From Haloarcula argentinensis DSM 12282 (GTDB taxonomy: Archaea > Halobacteriota > Halobacteria > Halobacteriales > Haloarculaceae): a stretch of DNA of 64,000 bases. Shown here piece by piece: positions 18,022-26,980 of this stretch (its first letter is position 1; each line of letters opens with the position of its first letter). The notes beneath the pieces are model-generated. The model saw nothing but the letters and a program-made list of their open reading frames with translations, was not told the DNA's origin and made no database searches. A program made the translations under genes and the position numbers. Location of the stretch: positions 120,268 to 184,267 of the forward strand of contig AOLX01000025.1 in assembly GCA_000336895.1 (NCBI GenBank). The letters run 5' to 3'.

Positions 18022-18460
18022 CCGTGCGCTCAGCACCGTCGTCGAGAAACTGCTGAGCATGGGGCTCGTGCTGCTGTACATCGGACTAGTGACGACCACG
18101 CTGTACGGCGGCACTGTCCCAGCGTATCAATCCGCTGTCGGGGCGGAACTCGGCGACCGAACGCTCGCCGAAGCGACGGCCCGCGTCGAACAGGCTATCC
18201 CGCCGGATGCCCGGACCGTCTCGGCGACGGTTCGGGTGTCGCTACCGGAGACCATCGACGGGGCAGGATACAGCATCCGGACTGACGGAACTGCTCTGGT
18301 CCTCGACCATCCCGACCCAGAGATCGGCGGCCGTACACGGCTGGTGTTGCCCGATAGCGTCGGTACTCTCGAAGGCGAATGGCAGAGCGGCAGTCCAACT
18401 GTGGTCACGGTTTCCGGAACGCGAGGGAGCGTGACGGTGACACTGGAGGCGGAGCGATGA
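18014..18460 (+). CDS. Pilus operon membrane-anchored protein, DUF7266-type
   Basis: 148-aa protein: MDNRALSTVVEKLLSMGLVLLY leads into one N-terminal membrane helix (LLSMGLVLLYIGLVTTTLYGG), then a beta-strand-rich external domain (VSATVRVSLPETIDGAGYSIR). The RALSTVVE start is typical of haloarchaeal pilin-like proteins. The ATG at 18014 lies 8 bp inside the preceding gene; the stop overlaps the next gene by ATGA. Expected role: minor pilin or pilus-assembly factor at the cell surface. Intact frame, though its ATPase is broken. Confidence 0.72.
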   Translation: MDNRALSTVVEKLLSMGLVLLYIGLVTTTLYGGTVPAYQSAVGAELGDRTLAEATARVEQAIPPDARTVSATVRVSLPETIDGAGYSIRTDGTALVLDHPDPEIGGRTRLVLPDSVGTLEGEWQSGSPTVVTVSGTRGSVTVTLEAER

Positions 18461-19161
18461 TAACACTAAACGATCGCTCTGACGGTGTCACGCGCGCCCA
18501 GACATCGTTACCAGCGCTCGGCGTCGCGCTCGTGCTTTTGACTGTCGTCACCGGACTGGGGGTCGCCATGGCCGACACCGCAATCGCCGGTGCGGATAGG
18601 ACCCCCGACGAGCGACGGGTCGCCGCCACGATTGCTGACCGGCTCGTCGCGGCGGACGGACCGCTGGCCGCCCGGAGCAACGTCCTCAACCAATCTCGGG
18701 TGGACGACTTCGATCAGTCGGCGCTGGAGCAGAATGCACCGCCGGCCAGCGAGTATGCGGTCAGCATCGAATTGGCTGACGAGGAGATAGCACGTAGCGG
18801 CACGGTACACGATGGGACACGAATCAGTCGTCTCGTCGTGGTCGAGTCCCGGGAATCACGCACACTCACACCTGACCTGGCGACGACCGACGCGGTGACG
18901 CTCCCCCGCCGGAGCGCGCGGGCGACAGTGACAATCGACCCGCCTTCCGGTACGACCGTCTGGACGGTCCGTGCTAACGACCGGGTCGTCCTGCATAACA
19001 GAAGCGGGCTGGACGGCAGCTACGAGGTATCGCTGGTGCCCTACGAGACGACGGAACTACGCTTCCAGCGGGCCGGTCGACTCGAATCCGGGAACGTGAC
19101 CATCGGCTACGACGCCCCACAGTCGACGAAGGAAACCCTGGTGGTGACCGTCGATGTATAG
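18457..19161 (+). CDS. Pilus operon membrane-anchored protein, DUF7263-type
   Basis: 234-aa protein with a hydrophobic segment near the N-terminus (LPALGVALVLLTVVTGLGVAMAD, residues ~16-38) preceded by RAQTS, then an external region with many Asp, Thr and Val residues and possible N-glycosylation sequons (NQS, NRS, NVT). Its ATG overlaps the upstream stop (ATGA) and its end overlaps the next gene by 8 bp, so the five genes form one tightly packed operon. Likely a minor pilin or pilus-associated surface protein; exact role unknown. Confidence 0.72.
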   Translation: MITLNDRSDGVTRAQTSLPALGVALVLLTVVTGLGVAMADTAIAGADRTPDERRVAATIADRLVAADGPLAARSNVLNQSRVDDFDQSALEQNAPPASEYAVSIELADEEIARSGTVHDGTRISRLVVVESRESRTLTPDLATTDAVTLPRRSARATVTIDPPSGTTVWTVRANDRVVLHNRSGLDGSYEVSLVPYETTELRFQRAGRLESGNVTIGYDAPQSTKETLVVTVDV

Positions 19162-19558
19162 AGCCCAACTGCCGCTGTCGCTCGTGGAAGTTGCCCTCGG
19201 GACAGTGCTGATTCTCGGCGTCGCGCTCGGGTTTGCCCTGGGGACGCCAGCGCCGGACACACAAGAGCCACAGCTCGACGCCTACGCTTCGGATACGGCG
19301 GCGCTGCTCGCTAACGACCCGCCGCGACACAGCGGGGCGACGCGGCTGCAGGAGATCGTGTCGAGTCCGACGGCCTTCGATCGTGAACGGGACGCGCTTT
19401 CGAACCGGGTCGCCCGCATCCTGCCCGACAACGTCCTCTTCCGGGTCGAAACACCGCACGGGGCAGTCGGTACACCGACGCCACAGGGCGTCAGCACTGG
19501 GACCGCAACTGTGCCGACGGGACACGGGAGTGTCCAAATCATCGTGTGGTATGCATGA
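19154..19558 (+). CDS. Pilus operon membrane-anchored protein, DUF7262-type
   Basis: 134-aa protein with an N-terminal membrane anchor (SLVEVALGTVLILGVALGFALG, residues ~9-30) and a small external domain beginning with PAPDTQEPQLDAYASDTAALLAND. The MYRAQLPLSLVE start resembles the pilin-like N-termini of its neighbours. The stop overlaps the next ATG (ATGA at 19555-19558). Presumed minor pilin; no enzymatic motif. Confidence 0.7.
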   Translation: MYRAQLPLSLVEVALGTVLILGVALGFALGTPAPDTQEPQLDAYASDTAALLANDPPRHSGATRLQEIVSSPTAFDRERDALSNRVARILPDNVLFRVETPHGAVGTPTPQGVSTGTATVPTGHGSVQIIVWYA

Positions 19559-20088
19559 CCCGGCGCGGACAGCTTGTCCTCGTTGCGGCCACCGTTGTGG
19601 CTGTCGCACTTGTCCCGATTCTCTTTGCATCCCTCCAACTAGGCTATCACGACGACGTTCGGGCGGCGGCCGATTACGACGACGATTCCTCGGCTGATGC
19701 GCTTCGGGTTCTTGAGCGAGCCGTTGCAACCGAGAGCGCATCCATCCCGAGCCAGTACGCTTGGTCGGCGAATGATTCGGCAGTGACGGCCGTTCGCACT
19801 GGACTGGAACCTCGGCTCGACCGGCTCCAGACATCCCAGATCGAGGACGGTATCCACTACAATATAACCTACAACGGTACTGCGGCTCAGCAGTGGAAAG
19901 ACGCGAACTGTCCCTCCGGACCGGGCCGCCAGTTTGGGGACTGCGCCGCCGACCGTGGCGTCGTCGCTCAGGACCGCGTGGGCCGCACACACGTTCTCGC
20001 CGTCGGCTTCGACGTGACGACGACGACCGAACGCGGTGAAACCACTGTCACCGTGGTTCTGGAAACCAGCGGTCGGTCCTCGCGGTGA
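19555..20088 (+). CDS. Pilus operon membrane-anchored protein, DUF7261-type
   Basis: 177-aa protein starting MTRRGQLVLVAATVVAVALV, one membrane helix, then LQLGYHDDVRAAADYDDDSSAD and an external domain with NDS, NIT and NGT sequons and two Cys (NCPSG, GDCAAD) that could pair outside the cell. I chose the ATG at 19555, overlapping the upstream TGA, over the one at 19546. It is the last gene of the operon; a short spacer and then a convergent gene follow. Likely a minor pilin or assembly factor of the broken pilus system. Confidence 0.7.
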   Translation: MTRRGQLVLVAATVVAVALVPILFASLQLGYHDDVRAAADYDDDSSADALRVLERAVATESASIPSQYAWSANDSAVTAVRTGLEPRLDRLQTSQIEDGIHYNITYNGTAAQQWKDANCPSGPGRQFGDCAADRGVVAQDRVGRTHVLAVGFDVTTTTERGETTVTVVLETSGRSSR

Positions 20089-20145
20089 CTGTCTAAAACA
20101 AAGGCTGCCTCTCCCGGCACAAATCAGGAGACTGTCCGTAGTGTG

Positions 20146-20658
20146 TTACTCCGTCGCACCCGGCGTTTCGGTTCGAACCTGTGACCGAATCTGTTCGAAC
20201 GTCGCTTGCGAGAGGATGCCGGTGACACTTTCGATTGAAAGGGTATCGATGAGGCCGGCCGGCGGGCCAGTGACCAACAGCGCACCCGCCTGTGAAACGG
20301 AATCGTCGACAGTGAGGCCGAGCTCAGATGTCGCACGCTCCTCGAATGAAGTGATTGCGTCTTCAGCAAGGGTCTCCTGTGCGGTGCGGTATTCCGCCTG
20401 TGCCTCGCTCTGTGTGAGGTTCCCCGCCTGGAGTTCGGACTGGATCTCCTGTTGTCGTTCCCGCAACTGGGTCTGGTCCGGTTCAACCACGACAGTCACC
20501 GTTGCAGGCTCCCCGTCCGCGCTCTGGCTTTGCGACCCTGTTCCCGTGTTCGTTCCGTCGCTGTCGCCTCCCTGAAGGGCGTTACAGCCGGCGAGCGACA
20601 CTGTCGCGCTTGCTCCGGCGAGTTCCATGAATCGGCGGCGTGTGGACTCGAATTCCAT
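20146..20658 (-). CDS. Tat-type lipoprotein, function unknown
   Basis: 170-aa predicted membrane-anchored lipoprotein. The signal has twin arginines (STRRRFMELAG) and a lipobox LAGC at residues ~22-25, the usual haloarchaeal Tat-lipoprotein form. A flexible Ser/Gly/Asp linker follows, then a helical charged stretch (LRERQQEIQSELQAGNLTQSEAQAEYRTAQETL) and a short C-terminal beta region ending at the TGPPAGLIDTL part. No catalytic motif is seen. Convergent with the pilus operon and divergent from the photolyase gene. Confidence 0.75.
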   Translation of the reverse strand: MEFESTRRRFMELAGASATVSLAGCNALQGGDSDGTNTGTGSQSQSADGEPATVTVVVEPDQTQLRERQQEIQSELQAGNLTQSEAQAEYRTAQETLAEDAITSFEERATSELGLTVDDSVSQAGALLVTGPPAGLIDTLSIESVTGILSQATFEQIRSQVRTETPGATE

Positions 20659-20804
20659 TATCGACTAGCGCGGGTCCCGCGGTGTAACCCTTCTGGTAGC
20701 TGACCGCGGCTTCCCCAGTCCCTGCGGTCGCCCTCTCGAACACTGTGTCTTCGAGAGACGAAAGACAGTGGTGCCTGTGGTCCAATGCTGAATCAATAGC
20801 GCGT

Positions 20805-22409
20805 ATGGTGGGACTGGAGCCGGGGAGCACGCTGGAGACGCCACGGCAAGACGCGATTCCGACGCTTGCCGACGACGAGGCTGGGACAGTCGTCTGGCAC
20901 CGTGAACACCTTCGGATTCGTGACCAGGCTGCAGTAGCGAGGGCTGCAACCTCCGAGTACGTGCTCCCGCTGTTCGTGTTCGACCCGGCGTTCTACGGCG
21001 CGGACGGCCTCGCCTGTGACAGCCGCATCCGGTTCCTGCACGACTGTCTGGTCGATCTCTCGGACCAGTACCACACCGCCACTGGTCGCGGGCTCACCTA
21101 CGCACATGGGGACCCGGTGGCCGTACTGAGGCGGTTCCGCGAGGCCGGCTGGGATATCGTGACGATGGCCGTTCCCACTGGACGCTACGGCCAAGAACGG
21201 GACCGTCGGGTGCAGGAACAGTGCGAGGTTACTTTCGTTGACAGTGACGGGCTGGTCCGCGACCGAGCGGAGACCCGCGATGGATGGCAGGACGACGTGT
21301 CGGCGTGGTTCTCCGCCGACCAGTACGACTGGAACCCGAGCACTGTCACCTCGCGGAGCTTCGACAGCGGTATCGACATCGGCGTGATCGAGGACCACTA
21401 TGATGTCACGCCGTCGAAGTCCGACGTTCCCCGCGGCGGGACCGGGCCAGCACGCGAACGGCTGTCAGCGTTCGCCGAGCGGATCGACGACTACCCGAGG
21501 AACATCTCTGCGCCGACGGACGCGCGAGACGGGACCAGCGGACTCTCGCCGTATCTCGCCTTTGGCTGTCTCTCCGTGCGACAGGTCATCCAGTACATCG
21601 ACGAGCACGCACCCGACGGTCGCGGAAAAGAGATGTTCGTCTCGCGGTTGTTCTGGAACAAACACTACGAGCAGAAACTCGAAGACTGGCCCGGCTGGCT
21701 CGATACGGCGGTGAATCCGGTGTTCGAGGGGTTCAATGCGGAGCAGTATGACCCCGATCTGGTGGCCGCCTGGAAGCACGGACGGACTGGGTTTCCGATG
21801 GTCGACGCATCGATGCGGTGTCTCAAAGAGACAGGCTGGCTCAACTTCCGGATGCGGGCGATGTGTGCGTCGGTGTACTATCACCTGCTCCAGCAGCCCT
21901 GGCGGATCGGCGCGGACTGGTTTTACCACCACCTCATCGACGCTTCTGCGGCGATCAACTACACGCAGTGGCAGTCCCAGTGTGGACTGATTGGCAAGCC
22001 GGCCCTTCGGCTGTATAACCCCCGCAAGCAGGTCCGCGATCAGGACCCGGACGGCGAGTTCATCCGCCGATGGGTACCCGAACTCGATTCGCTCCCCGAC
22101 GAGTACCTCGACCAGCCCGAGCAGACACCGGTCCACGTGCAGGCGTCCTGTGGTGTCGACATCGGCGAGGATTATCCGCACCCGGTCGTTGACTACGACG
22201 CGGCCCGACAGGCGTTCCAAAGGCGATACGAGGCAGTGCGTGCCGACGCGGCCGACGCCCTGCGCGACTCGACGATTGCACGTCGCGCCTCGTTCTCTGG
22301 TGGCCGCGACGCCGCTGCACGTATCGCTGCGGAATACGGGACAGATGCCTCAAAGGGCGAAGAAAGCGTCGGGACCCAGACCAGTCTCGACTCGTTCGGC
22401 GACGAATAG
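20805..22409 (+). CDS. Cryptochrome/photolyase-family protein (deoxyribodipyrimidine photolyase)
   Basis: 534-aa flavoprotein, expected to repair UV-induced pyrimidine dimers using light. The N-terminal alpha/beta photolyase domain begins VVWHREHLRIRDQAAV (normally WFRxDLRxxD); the C-terminal FAD-binding domain has TSGLSPYLAFGCLSVR, RLFWNKHYEQ, HGRTGFPMVDASMRCL, GWLNFRMRAM and the NYTQWQSQCG region in place of the usual NxGxWQW. The W-to-N/T changes and the WHREHL start show it is not the plain class I CPD type, so a cryptochrome-like or (6-4) role cannot be excluded. ATG 20805 was chosen, 20 codons inside the longest frame, because homology begins there. Confidence 0.83.
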   Translation: MVGLEPGSTLETPRQDAIPTLADDEAGTVVWHREHLRIRDQAAVARAATSEYVLPLFVFDPAFYGADGLACDSRIRFLHDCLVDLSDQYHTATGRGLTYAHGDPVAVLRRFREAGWDIVTMAVPTGRYGQERDRRVQEQCEVTFVDSDGLVRDRAETRDGWQDDVSAWFSADQYDWNPSTVTSRSFDSGIDIGVIEDHYDVTPSKSDVPRGGTGPARERLSAFAERIDDYPRNISAPTDARDGTSGLSPYLAFGCLSVRQVIQYIDEHAPDGRGKEMFVSRLFWNKHYEQKLEDWPGWLDTAVNPVFEGFNAEQYDPDLVAAWKHGRTGFPMVDASMRCLKETGWLNFRMRAMCASVYYHLLQQPWRIGADWFYHHLIDASAAINYTQWQSQCGLIGKPALRLYNPRKQVRDQDPDGEFIRRWVPELDSLPDEYLDQPEQTPVHVQASCGVDIGEDYPHPVVDYDAARQAFQRRYEAVRADAADALRDSTIARRASFSGGRDAAARIAAEYGTDASKGEESVGTQTSLDSFGDE

Positions 22410-22477
22410 TTTCAAAACTCGCTTGGTGTTGCCAAACGCCAAAGAGGCTAAGACGATTGCCCACACAGACGTATTCA

Positions 22478-23293
22478 ATGGCGGAGGGTCCGGACGACAC
22501 CGTTTTCGAGGACTGCCAGTTCCTTACTGGGTCACCACAGCGGTTCGCGGTGTTGGCCCAGCTCCGGGAGCGGCCGGCGCGGCCCACCGATTTGTGTGAT
22601 ACGGTAGATGCGACCCGAACCACAATCCAGCGGATACTCGCGGGCTGCTCTGAGCGCCAGTGGGTCGTCAAACGGGACGGTGAGTACCGGCTCACGGTGA
22701 CTGGTCAGCGGGTGTTAGACCAGTACACGGCACTCATGAGCGAGGTCGAACGAGCTCGGGCGGTCGGCCCGCTGGCCGTCCATCTCGGTTCTATGGCGGC
22801 GGACCTCCCGGCGGAGCTGTTAGACCCCGGTTGTCTCACGACGAGCTCCGAACAGAATCCGCTGGCCGCGATTGATCGGTTCACGGACTGGTTGCACGAG
22901 GTCGACGGCGACGTTCGGGCCATCTCGCCCATCGTTACATCGGTGTTCAACGATGTCGCGGTGGATCTGCTCGAAACGGGGACGCATATCGAATTCATCA
23001 TCGACCACGGCGTGCTCGAACGGTCCGCGTCCGATTTCTCGGACGCACTGGAGCGAGGCGTCGAACACGAGAACATCGATACGTACGTCCACGATACGCC
23101 ACTCGATATCGGCCTCGCGCTGGACCGCTCACGGGTCTGTCTGGCGGCCTACGACGACCGGAACAACGTCCGTGCAATAGCCGAATCTGATGTCAAAGCG
23201 GTCTATAACTGGGCTGAGACAGTGTTCGACCGATACAGAGCGCGGTCACAGCCGCTTGAATCAGTCCTGTCGGTGCAGGAAAACAAGCAGTAA
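22478..23293 (+). CDS. HTH transcriptional regulator with FilR1-like C-terminal domain
   Basis: 271-aa regulator. An N-terminal winged helix (RFAVLAQLRERPARPTDLCDTVDATRTTIQRIL, residues ~22-56, with a wing GEYRLTVTG) is joined to a ~170-residue ligand-binding region (AISPIVTSVFNDVAVDLLETG through VCLAAYDDRNNVRAIAESD) that resembles the domain of the methanogen regulator FilR1. Many haloarchaeal paralogues exist and their ligands are unknown. ATG 22478 is preferred over the in-frame TTG at 22457. It follows the photolyase by 68 bp in the same direction and could be cotranscribed. Confidence 0.8.
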   Translation: MAEGPDDTVFEDCQFLTGSPQRFAVLAQLRERPARPTDLCDTVDATRTTIQRILAGCSERQWVVKRDGEYRLTVTGQRVLDQYTALMSEVERARAVGPLAVHLGSMAADLPAELLDPGCLTTSSEQNPLAAIDRFTDWLHEVDGDVRAISPIVTSVFNDVAVDLLETGTHIEFIIDHGVLERSASDFSDALERGVEHENIDTYVHDTPLDIGLALDRSRVCLAAYDDRNNVRAIAESDVKAVYNWAETVFDRYRARSQPLESVLSVQENKQ

Positions 23294-23452
23294 TCCAGTC
23301 GCTCACGGATGGAGTCCGGTGTGGAAGGGCCGAAGGGAGCACTGGTCGGCGCGCCAGCACCCACTGGAGGGCGGGATTGCGTATCCCCGAAACATGGTAT
23401 AGCCGGTGGGTGCCTATACTTATTCGCTGTAACTGTTTCGAGATATAACACA

Positions 23453-23471
23453 TGTTACAGGGGCTGTAACA
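23453..23471. promoter_or_regulatory. Palindromic operator candidate
   Basis: TGTTACAG at 23453-23460, GGG, then CTGTAACA at 23464-23471: perfect 8-bp arms with a 3-bp spacer. An extra CTGTAAC half-site lies at 23427-23433, about 37 bp from the matching half of the palindrome. Likely a site for one of the two flanking HTH proteins. Confidence 0.5.
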
Positions 23472-23574
23472 ACTGCGGAAGTTCGTGCCAGTCTGATCCG
23501 ACATCCGGGATCGTTTTGTGACAACAACGGACTGTGTTTCTATACTTTCACCCAGAATGAAATAATAGCCGACA

Positions 23575-23580
23575 GTATAA
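23575..23580 (+). promoter_or_regulatory. TATA box for the small HTH gene
   Basis: GTATAA about 28 bp before the ATG at 23606, giving a leaderless mRNA and supporting that start over the in-frame GTG at 23585. Confidence 0.5.
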
Positions 23581-23605
23581 GTGTGTGGCAATCGTTGACA
23601 GAAGT

Positions 23606-23839
23606 ATGTCTCCGCCTGGACGGGAGATCCAGTACACTGAATCGGACGTTATCGAGGTGTTCAAACACCGAAGCGATTACGCGGAGCCACTCACAGCGTC
23701 GGAGGTGGCGGACAGACTCGGCTGTTCGCGCCGGACTGCGCTGAATAAACTCCACGACCTCGAATCAGAGACGGATATCACGAGCAAGAAAGTCGGGGGC
23801 CGGTCGCGGGTGTGGTGGATCCCGGTCCGAGCAGACTGA
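23606..23839 (+). CDS. Small winged-helix DNA-binding protein
   Basis: 77-aa stand-alone HTH: VIEVFKHRSDYAEPLTASEVADRLGCSRRTALNKLHDLE forms helices 1-3 of a winged helix with an apparent recognition helix SRRTALNKL, and KKVGGRSRVWWIPV forms the wing. No sensing domain. Such mini-regulators are common in haloarchaea. It has its own promoter and follows an operator-like palindrome, so it may regulate itself or the upstream regulator. About 200 bp without a visible gene follow (23840-24044). Confidence 0.75.
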   Translation: MSPPGREIQYTESDVIEVFKHRSDYAEPLTASEVADRLGCSRRTALNKLHDLESETDITSKKVGGRSRVWWIPVRAD

Positions 23840-24044
23840 TCTCGATTGGTGTAGATTACTTGCAGCTAGTGCCGATCTCGGGATTGACATATACCGGTAC
23901 ATCGCTCCAACAATCCAGATGCGCCGTCATGACGACTCGTTTTCGGAGTGAAACCGGGCCGTGTCGCGATGTACACACTGAAGACCTGTCGCGAAGCAGG
24001 CCGATAGCGGCAGTAGTGTATCGAACTCTCTCTAAGCGAAGCCG

Positions 24045-24602
24045 TCAGAAATCCCACTCTTGTGCGCGTTCGCGGGCCTCTGAGCGTGCCTGCTGCTTGA
24101 TGGCCTCGATTTTCTCGGCGTCGTCGAGGAACGCTTCGACGGCACTCTGGTCGGCGGTTCCGTCATCGGGTGCTGTCGCGTCGCCGTCGCCCATCGCTGA
24201 CAGCCGCTCGTCGGGGGCCGCCCGTCGCGTACTGTCGGCCAGCGCCGGGTCGCCGCCCAGCCGTTCGGCGGGCATCCCGGGTGGGACTCGGAGGTCGGCT
24301 GCTTCGTGTGCCGATTCGAGATCGGCGGCATCAAGCGTGTACAGCGAGACGTGGTACGGCCCGGGGACGGCGAGGTCTGCAAGCGCCGGCGGACCACCGC
24401 GGTCTGTCCCGGTGTGATAGACCAGCACGGGGACGCCGTCAGTGAACGTCATGACCCCCCGCCCCTCGCCATCGAGGAGGAGCGTCTCTTGGGACTCGAA
24501 GACGGCGTAGCCGGTCAGTTCGCGGTCGAGTACGTCGGCAAGCGTGTCTCGCGGATCCGTGACGACGCGGGATTTGTCGAGTCGGCCGTGGGGCAGTTTC
24601 AT
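24045..24602 (-). CDS. Conserved haloarchaeal protein cotranscribed with MinD-type ATPase
   Basis: 185-aa acidic soluble protein. The first ~90 residues (RLDKSRVVTDPRDTLADVLDRELTGYAVFESQETLLLDGEGRGVMTF) look like a compact alpha/beta domain that could sense or bind a partner; the C-terminal ~50 residues form a charged helix (AVEAFLDDAEKIEAIKQQARSEARERAQEW). Its ATG overlaps the stop of the MinD-type gene (ATGA), so the two are coupled and may interact. Function not recognised. Confidence 0.7.
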   Translation of the reverse strand: MKLPHGRLDKSRVVTDPRDTLADVLDRELTGYAVFESQETLLLDGEGRGVMTFTDGVPVLVYHTGTDRGGPPALADLAVPGPYHVSLYTLDAADLESAHEAADLRVPPGMPAERLGGDPALADSTRRAAPDERLSAMGDGDATAPDDGTADQSAVEAFLDDAEKIEAIKQQARSEARERAQEWDF

Positions 24603-25366
24603 AGTGACTCGGGGATGACGGCGCTCTGGAACCGATCGGCGGCGTCGGCGGCTGCCCCATCCCGCACGGTGAGCGATTCGGCGGCCGCTCGATAGGCCGT
24701 CGCCGCCTCGCATTCGGGAGCGTGGGCAAGCAGCGGTCGGCCGGCACGCCGTGCCTCACGGGCTCGTTCGCTTTCGGGGACCGCGGCCAGTGTCGGCCCG
24801 TCGAAGTACCGCTCGGTCTTCTCCGAGACCTGCTCGATGGATTCGGACTCGCGGACCTTGTTGAACAGGAGTCCGGCTACGTCTGTGTCGTAGGTCGTCG
24901 CGTACTCCTGGACCTTTAGCCCGTCCGAGATAGCAGGAATCGTCGGTTGAAGGACGACGACGATGCGGTCGGCCAGCACGATTGGGAGGACGGAAGTTCG
25001 GCTGTCGAGTGCCGGCGGCGAATCGAGGAGGATGATGTCCGTGTCTTCCGCAAGCGCCGCAACCACGTCTCGAAGCCGGTCCGGGTCGGCGTCCCTGAAG
25101 CCGTCGAGGCTCGTTCCGCAGGGAACGACGGTCAGACCGAACCGGTCATACGTAGCCGCCTCGACGGGTGCCTCGTCGGCCAGCACGTCGTGCAGCGTCG
25201 TCTCGGCGTCGGAGAGGCCGGCGTGAAAGAGGAGGTTCGCCATGCCCGTGTCGGCGTCGACGACTGTCACGTCGTAGCGGTCGGACAGCGCCATCCCGAG
25301 GGCGACGGTGCTCGTCGTCTTGCCAGTCCCGCCCTTCCCACTGGCGACCGCGAACACTTCGACCAT
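24599..25366 (-). CDS. MinD/ParA-family P-loop ATPase
   Basis: 255-aa deviant-Walker ATPase: VASGKGGTGKTT (signature Lys K11 and Walker Lys K16) at the N-terminus, DADTGMANL switch I, and IILLDSPPALDSR Walker B. Haloarchaea have several MinD homologues that position surface machines such as archaella and chemosensory arrays, usually not cell division itself. The C-terminus (RFQSAVIPESL) has no strongly amphipathic membrane-targeting helix, so the unknown coupled downstream protein may supply localisation. A TATA box sits 28 bp upstream. Confidence 0.85.
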   Translation of the reverse strand: MVEVFAVASGKGGTGKTTSTVALGMALSDRYDVTVVDADTGMANLLFHAGLSDAETTLHDVLADEAPVEAATYDRFGLTVVPCGTSLDGFRDADPDRLRDVVAALAEDTDIILLDSPPALDSRTSVLPIVLADRIVVVLQPTIPAISDGLKVQEYATTYDTDVAGLLFNKVRESESIEQVSEKTERYFDGPTLAAVPESERAREARRAGRPLLAHAPECEAATAYRAAAESLTVRDGAAADAADRFQSAVIPESL

Positions 25367-25389
25367 TGGGGAATATTGCGAGCTAGCTG

Positions 25390-25398
25390 TATATAAAT
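25390..25398 (-). promoter_or_regulatory. TATA box for the MinD-type gene
   Basis: ATTTATATA on the minus strand, ~28 bp before the ATG at 25366. It lies just past the end of cobQ, so the MinD pair is transcribed independently of the cobalamin genes. Confidence 0.6.
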
Positions 25399-25426
25399 TT
25401 CCGGAAGTTGAAGTAGTATCAAACAG

Positions 25427-26905
25427 TCACCGCTCGGGCAATCCGAGCGGTCCCAGGTCGACGTGGTCGTCGATGAGCCCGGCCGCTCGTTCGTACGAGT
25501 CGCCGTCGGCTTGCGCGGTTGCCGCTGGTGAGTCGATTCCAGAACTTTCGAACGTGTTTCGTACGAAGGCATCTCTGGCAATGTCGTTGACGAAGAGGTC
25601 GTGGAGGTATGTCCCCAGAACGCTGCCAGTTGCCGCTCCGTCACTGTCGAAGGGGCGGGCTGCCTCGCCGGTCAGTGTCGAGTCACCCATGTGAATCTCG
25701 TAGCCCTCGACGGTCCCGTTCGCTCCGGAGAGCGGTCCGACGCCGTCGAGGGTCCGTTCGACGTGTTCGACTGTCTTCGATTCGCTGAACGCCGTCGTCA
25801 CCGGGAGCAAGCCCAGCCCCTCGATGTGGTCCGCGTCATCGGTCCCTTCGACTGCAGCGTTCGTGATTTCCTCACCGAGCATCTGGTAGCCGCCACAGAG
25901 GCCGACGACGGGCCCGTCGAACGCTCGGAGGCGGTCACCGAACCCAGCGTCGGTGAGCGCCAGTAGGTCGTCGACCGTGTTCTTGCTCCCCGGCAGGACC
26001 ACCGCGTCGGCGTCGTCGATGGGGGCATCGGGCGGGACGTACGCGACCCTGACGCCGGATTCGCGGGCGAGTGGCTGAAGGTCGGTGAAGTTCGAGATTC
26101 GCGGGAGCCGCGGGACCGCGACGGTGATGCTCTCATTGTCGGGTACGCCGTCATCGTCGCCGACGACGGCCCGCTCGCCGACCGGCGGCAGCGCGACGCT
26201 GTCCTCCTCGGGGAGGCCCGGGTCGTCGTAGGGAATCACGCCCAGAACTGGGACGCCAGTTCGGTCCTCGAACTCGTCGATGCCCGGCTCAAGCAACGAG
26301 CGGTCGCCGCGGAACTTCGTGATGACCGCGCCGGCCACCTGCTCGCGGATGTCGTCGGGGACCAGTTCGAGCGTGCCAACGAGCGAGGCGAACACGCCGC
26401 CGCGCTCGATATCTGCGACGAGTAAGATGTCGGCGTCGGCGAAGCGCGCCGTCTCGACGTTCGCCAGGTCGCGGTCGTGCAGATTGATTTCGGCGATGGA
26501 GCCCGCTCCCTCGGCGACGATCACATCGTGGGACTGCGCGAGTCGGTCGTGGGCCGCGCGGGCCGTGTCCAGCGCGTCACCCCAGTGCTCGTCGTAGTAG
26601 CCCCGGGCCTCGAAGTGGCCGACTGCCTCGCCGTCCAGAATGAGCTGTGACTCGCCGTTACCCCGCGGTTTCAGCAGCACTGGATTGTGGTCTGTCGACG
26701 GCGCGACGCCGGCCGCACGGGCCTGCACGTACTGTGAGACACCGACTTCGCCGCCCGGCGTCGCCCGGGCGTTGTTGCTCATGTTCTGAGCCTTGAACGG
26801 CGCGACCGAGACGCCACGGTCGGCCAGATAGCGACAGAGCCCGGCCGCGACGGTCGACTTGCCGACATGGCTGGCCGTCCCGGCGACCAGCAGCGTGTGG
26901 GCCAT
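25427..26905 (-). CDS. cobQ: Cobyric acid synthase
   Basis: Amidates the b, d, e and g side chains of adenosyl-cobyrinic acid diamide with glutamine and ATP to give cobyric acid. 492 aa, normal for the family. The N-terminal ATPase domain has [18 protein letters not shown] and [24 protein letters not shown] follows; the C-terminal class I amidotransferase domain has [13 protein letters not shown] and the nucleophile C337 in [12 protein letters not shown], with the His late in YEIHMGDS. It is part of the late cobalamin cluster to 32.7 kb. Also called CbiP. Confidence 0.94.
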   Translation of the reverse strand: MAHTLLVAGTASHVGKSTVAAGLCRYLADRGVSVAPFKAQNMSNNARATPGGEVGVSQYVQARAAGVAPSTDHNPVLLKPRGNGESQLILDGEAVGHFEARGYYDEHWGDALDTARAAHDRLAQSHDVIVAEGAGSIAEINLHDRDLANVETARFADADILLVADIERGGVFASLVGTLELVPDDIREQVAGAVITKFRGDRSLLEPGIDEFEDRTGVPVLGVIPYDDPGLPEEDSVALPPVGERAVVGDDDGVPDNESITVAVPRLPRISNFTDLQPLARESGVRVAYVPPDAPIDDADAVVLPGSKNTVDDLLALTDAGFGDRLRAFDGPVVGLCGGYQMLGEEITNAAVEGTDDADHIEGLGLLPVTTAFSESKTVEHVERTLDGVGPLSGANGTVEGYEIHMGDSTLTGEAARPFDSDGAATGSVLGTYLHDLFVNDIARDAFVRNTFESSGIDSPAATAQADGDSYERAAGLIDDHVDLGPLGLPER

Positions 26906-26980
26906 TACGACGGTCTGGGGCCGCCTGGAACATCAGTGGTTCGGCGAGAGTTCTTTGTCTCGGCCTGCCGAAGTCTGTCC

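Larger units (their letters stand above)
23294..23605. other. 312-bp intergenic region with operator-like palindrome
   Basis: No gene is seen here. It contains a perfect inverted repeat at 23453-23471, a further half-site at 23427-23433, two CTATACTT elements (near 23413 and 23540), and a TATA box for the small HTH gene. It looks like a regulatory region; see the separate entries. Confidence 0.5.
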
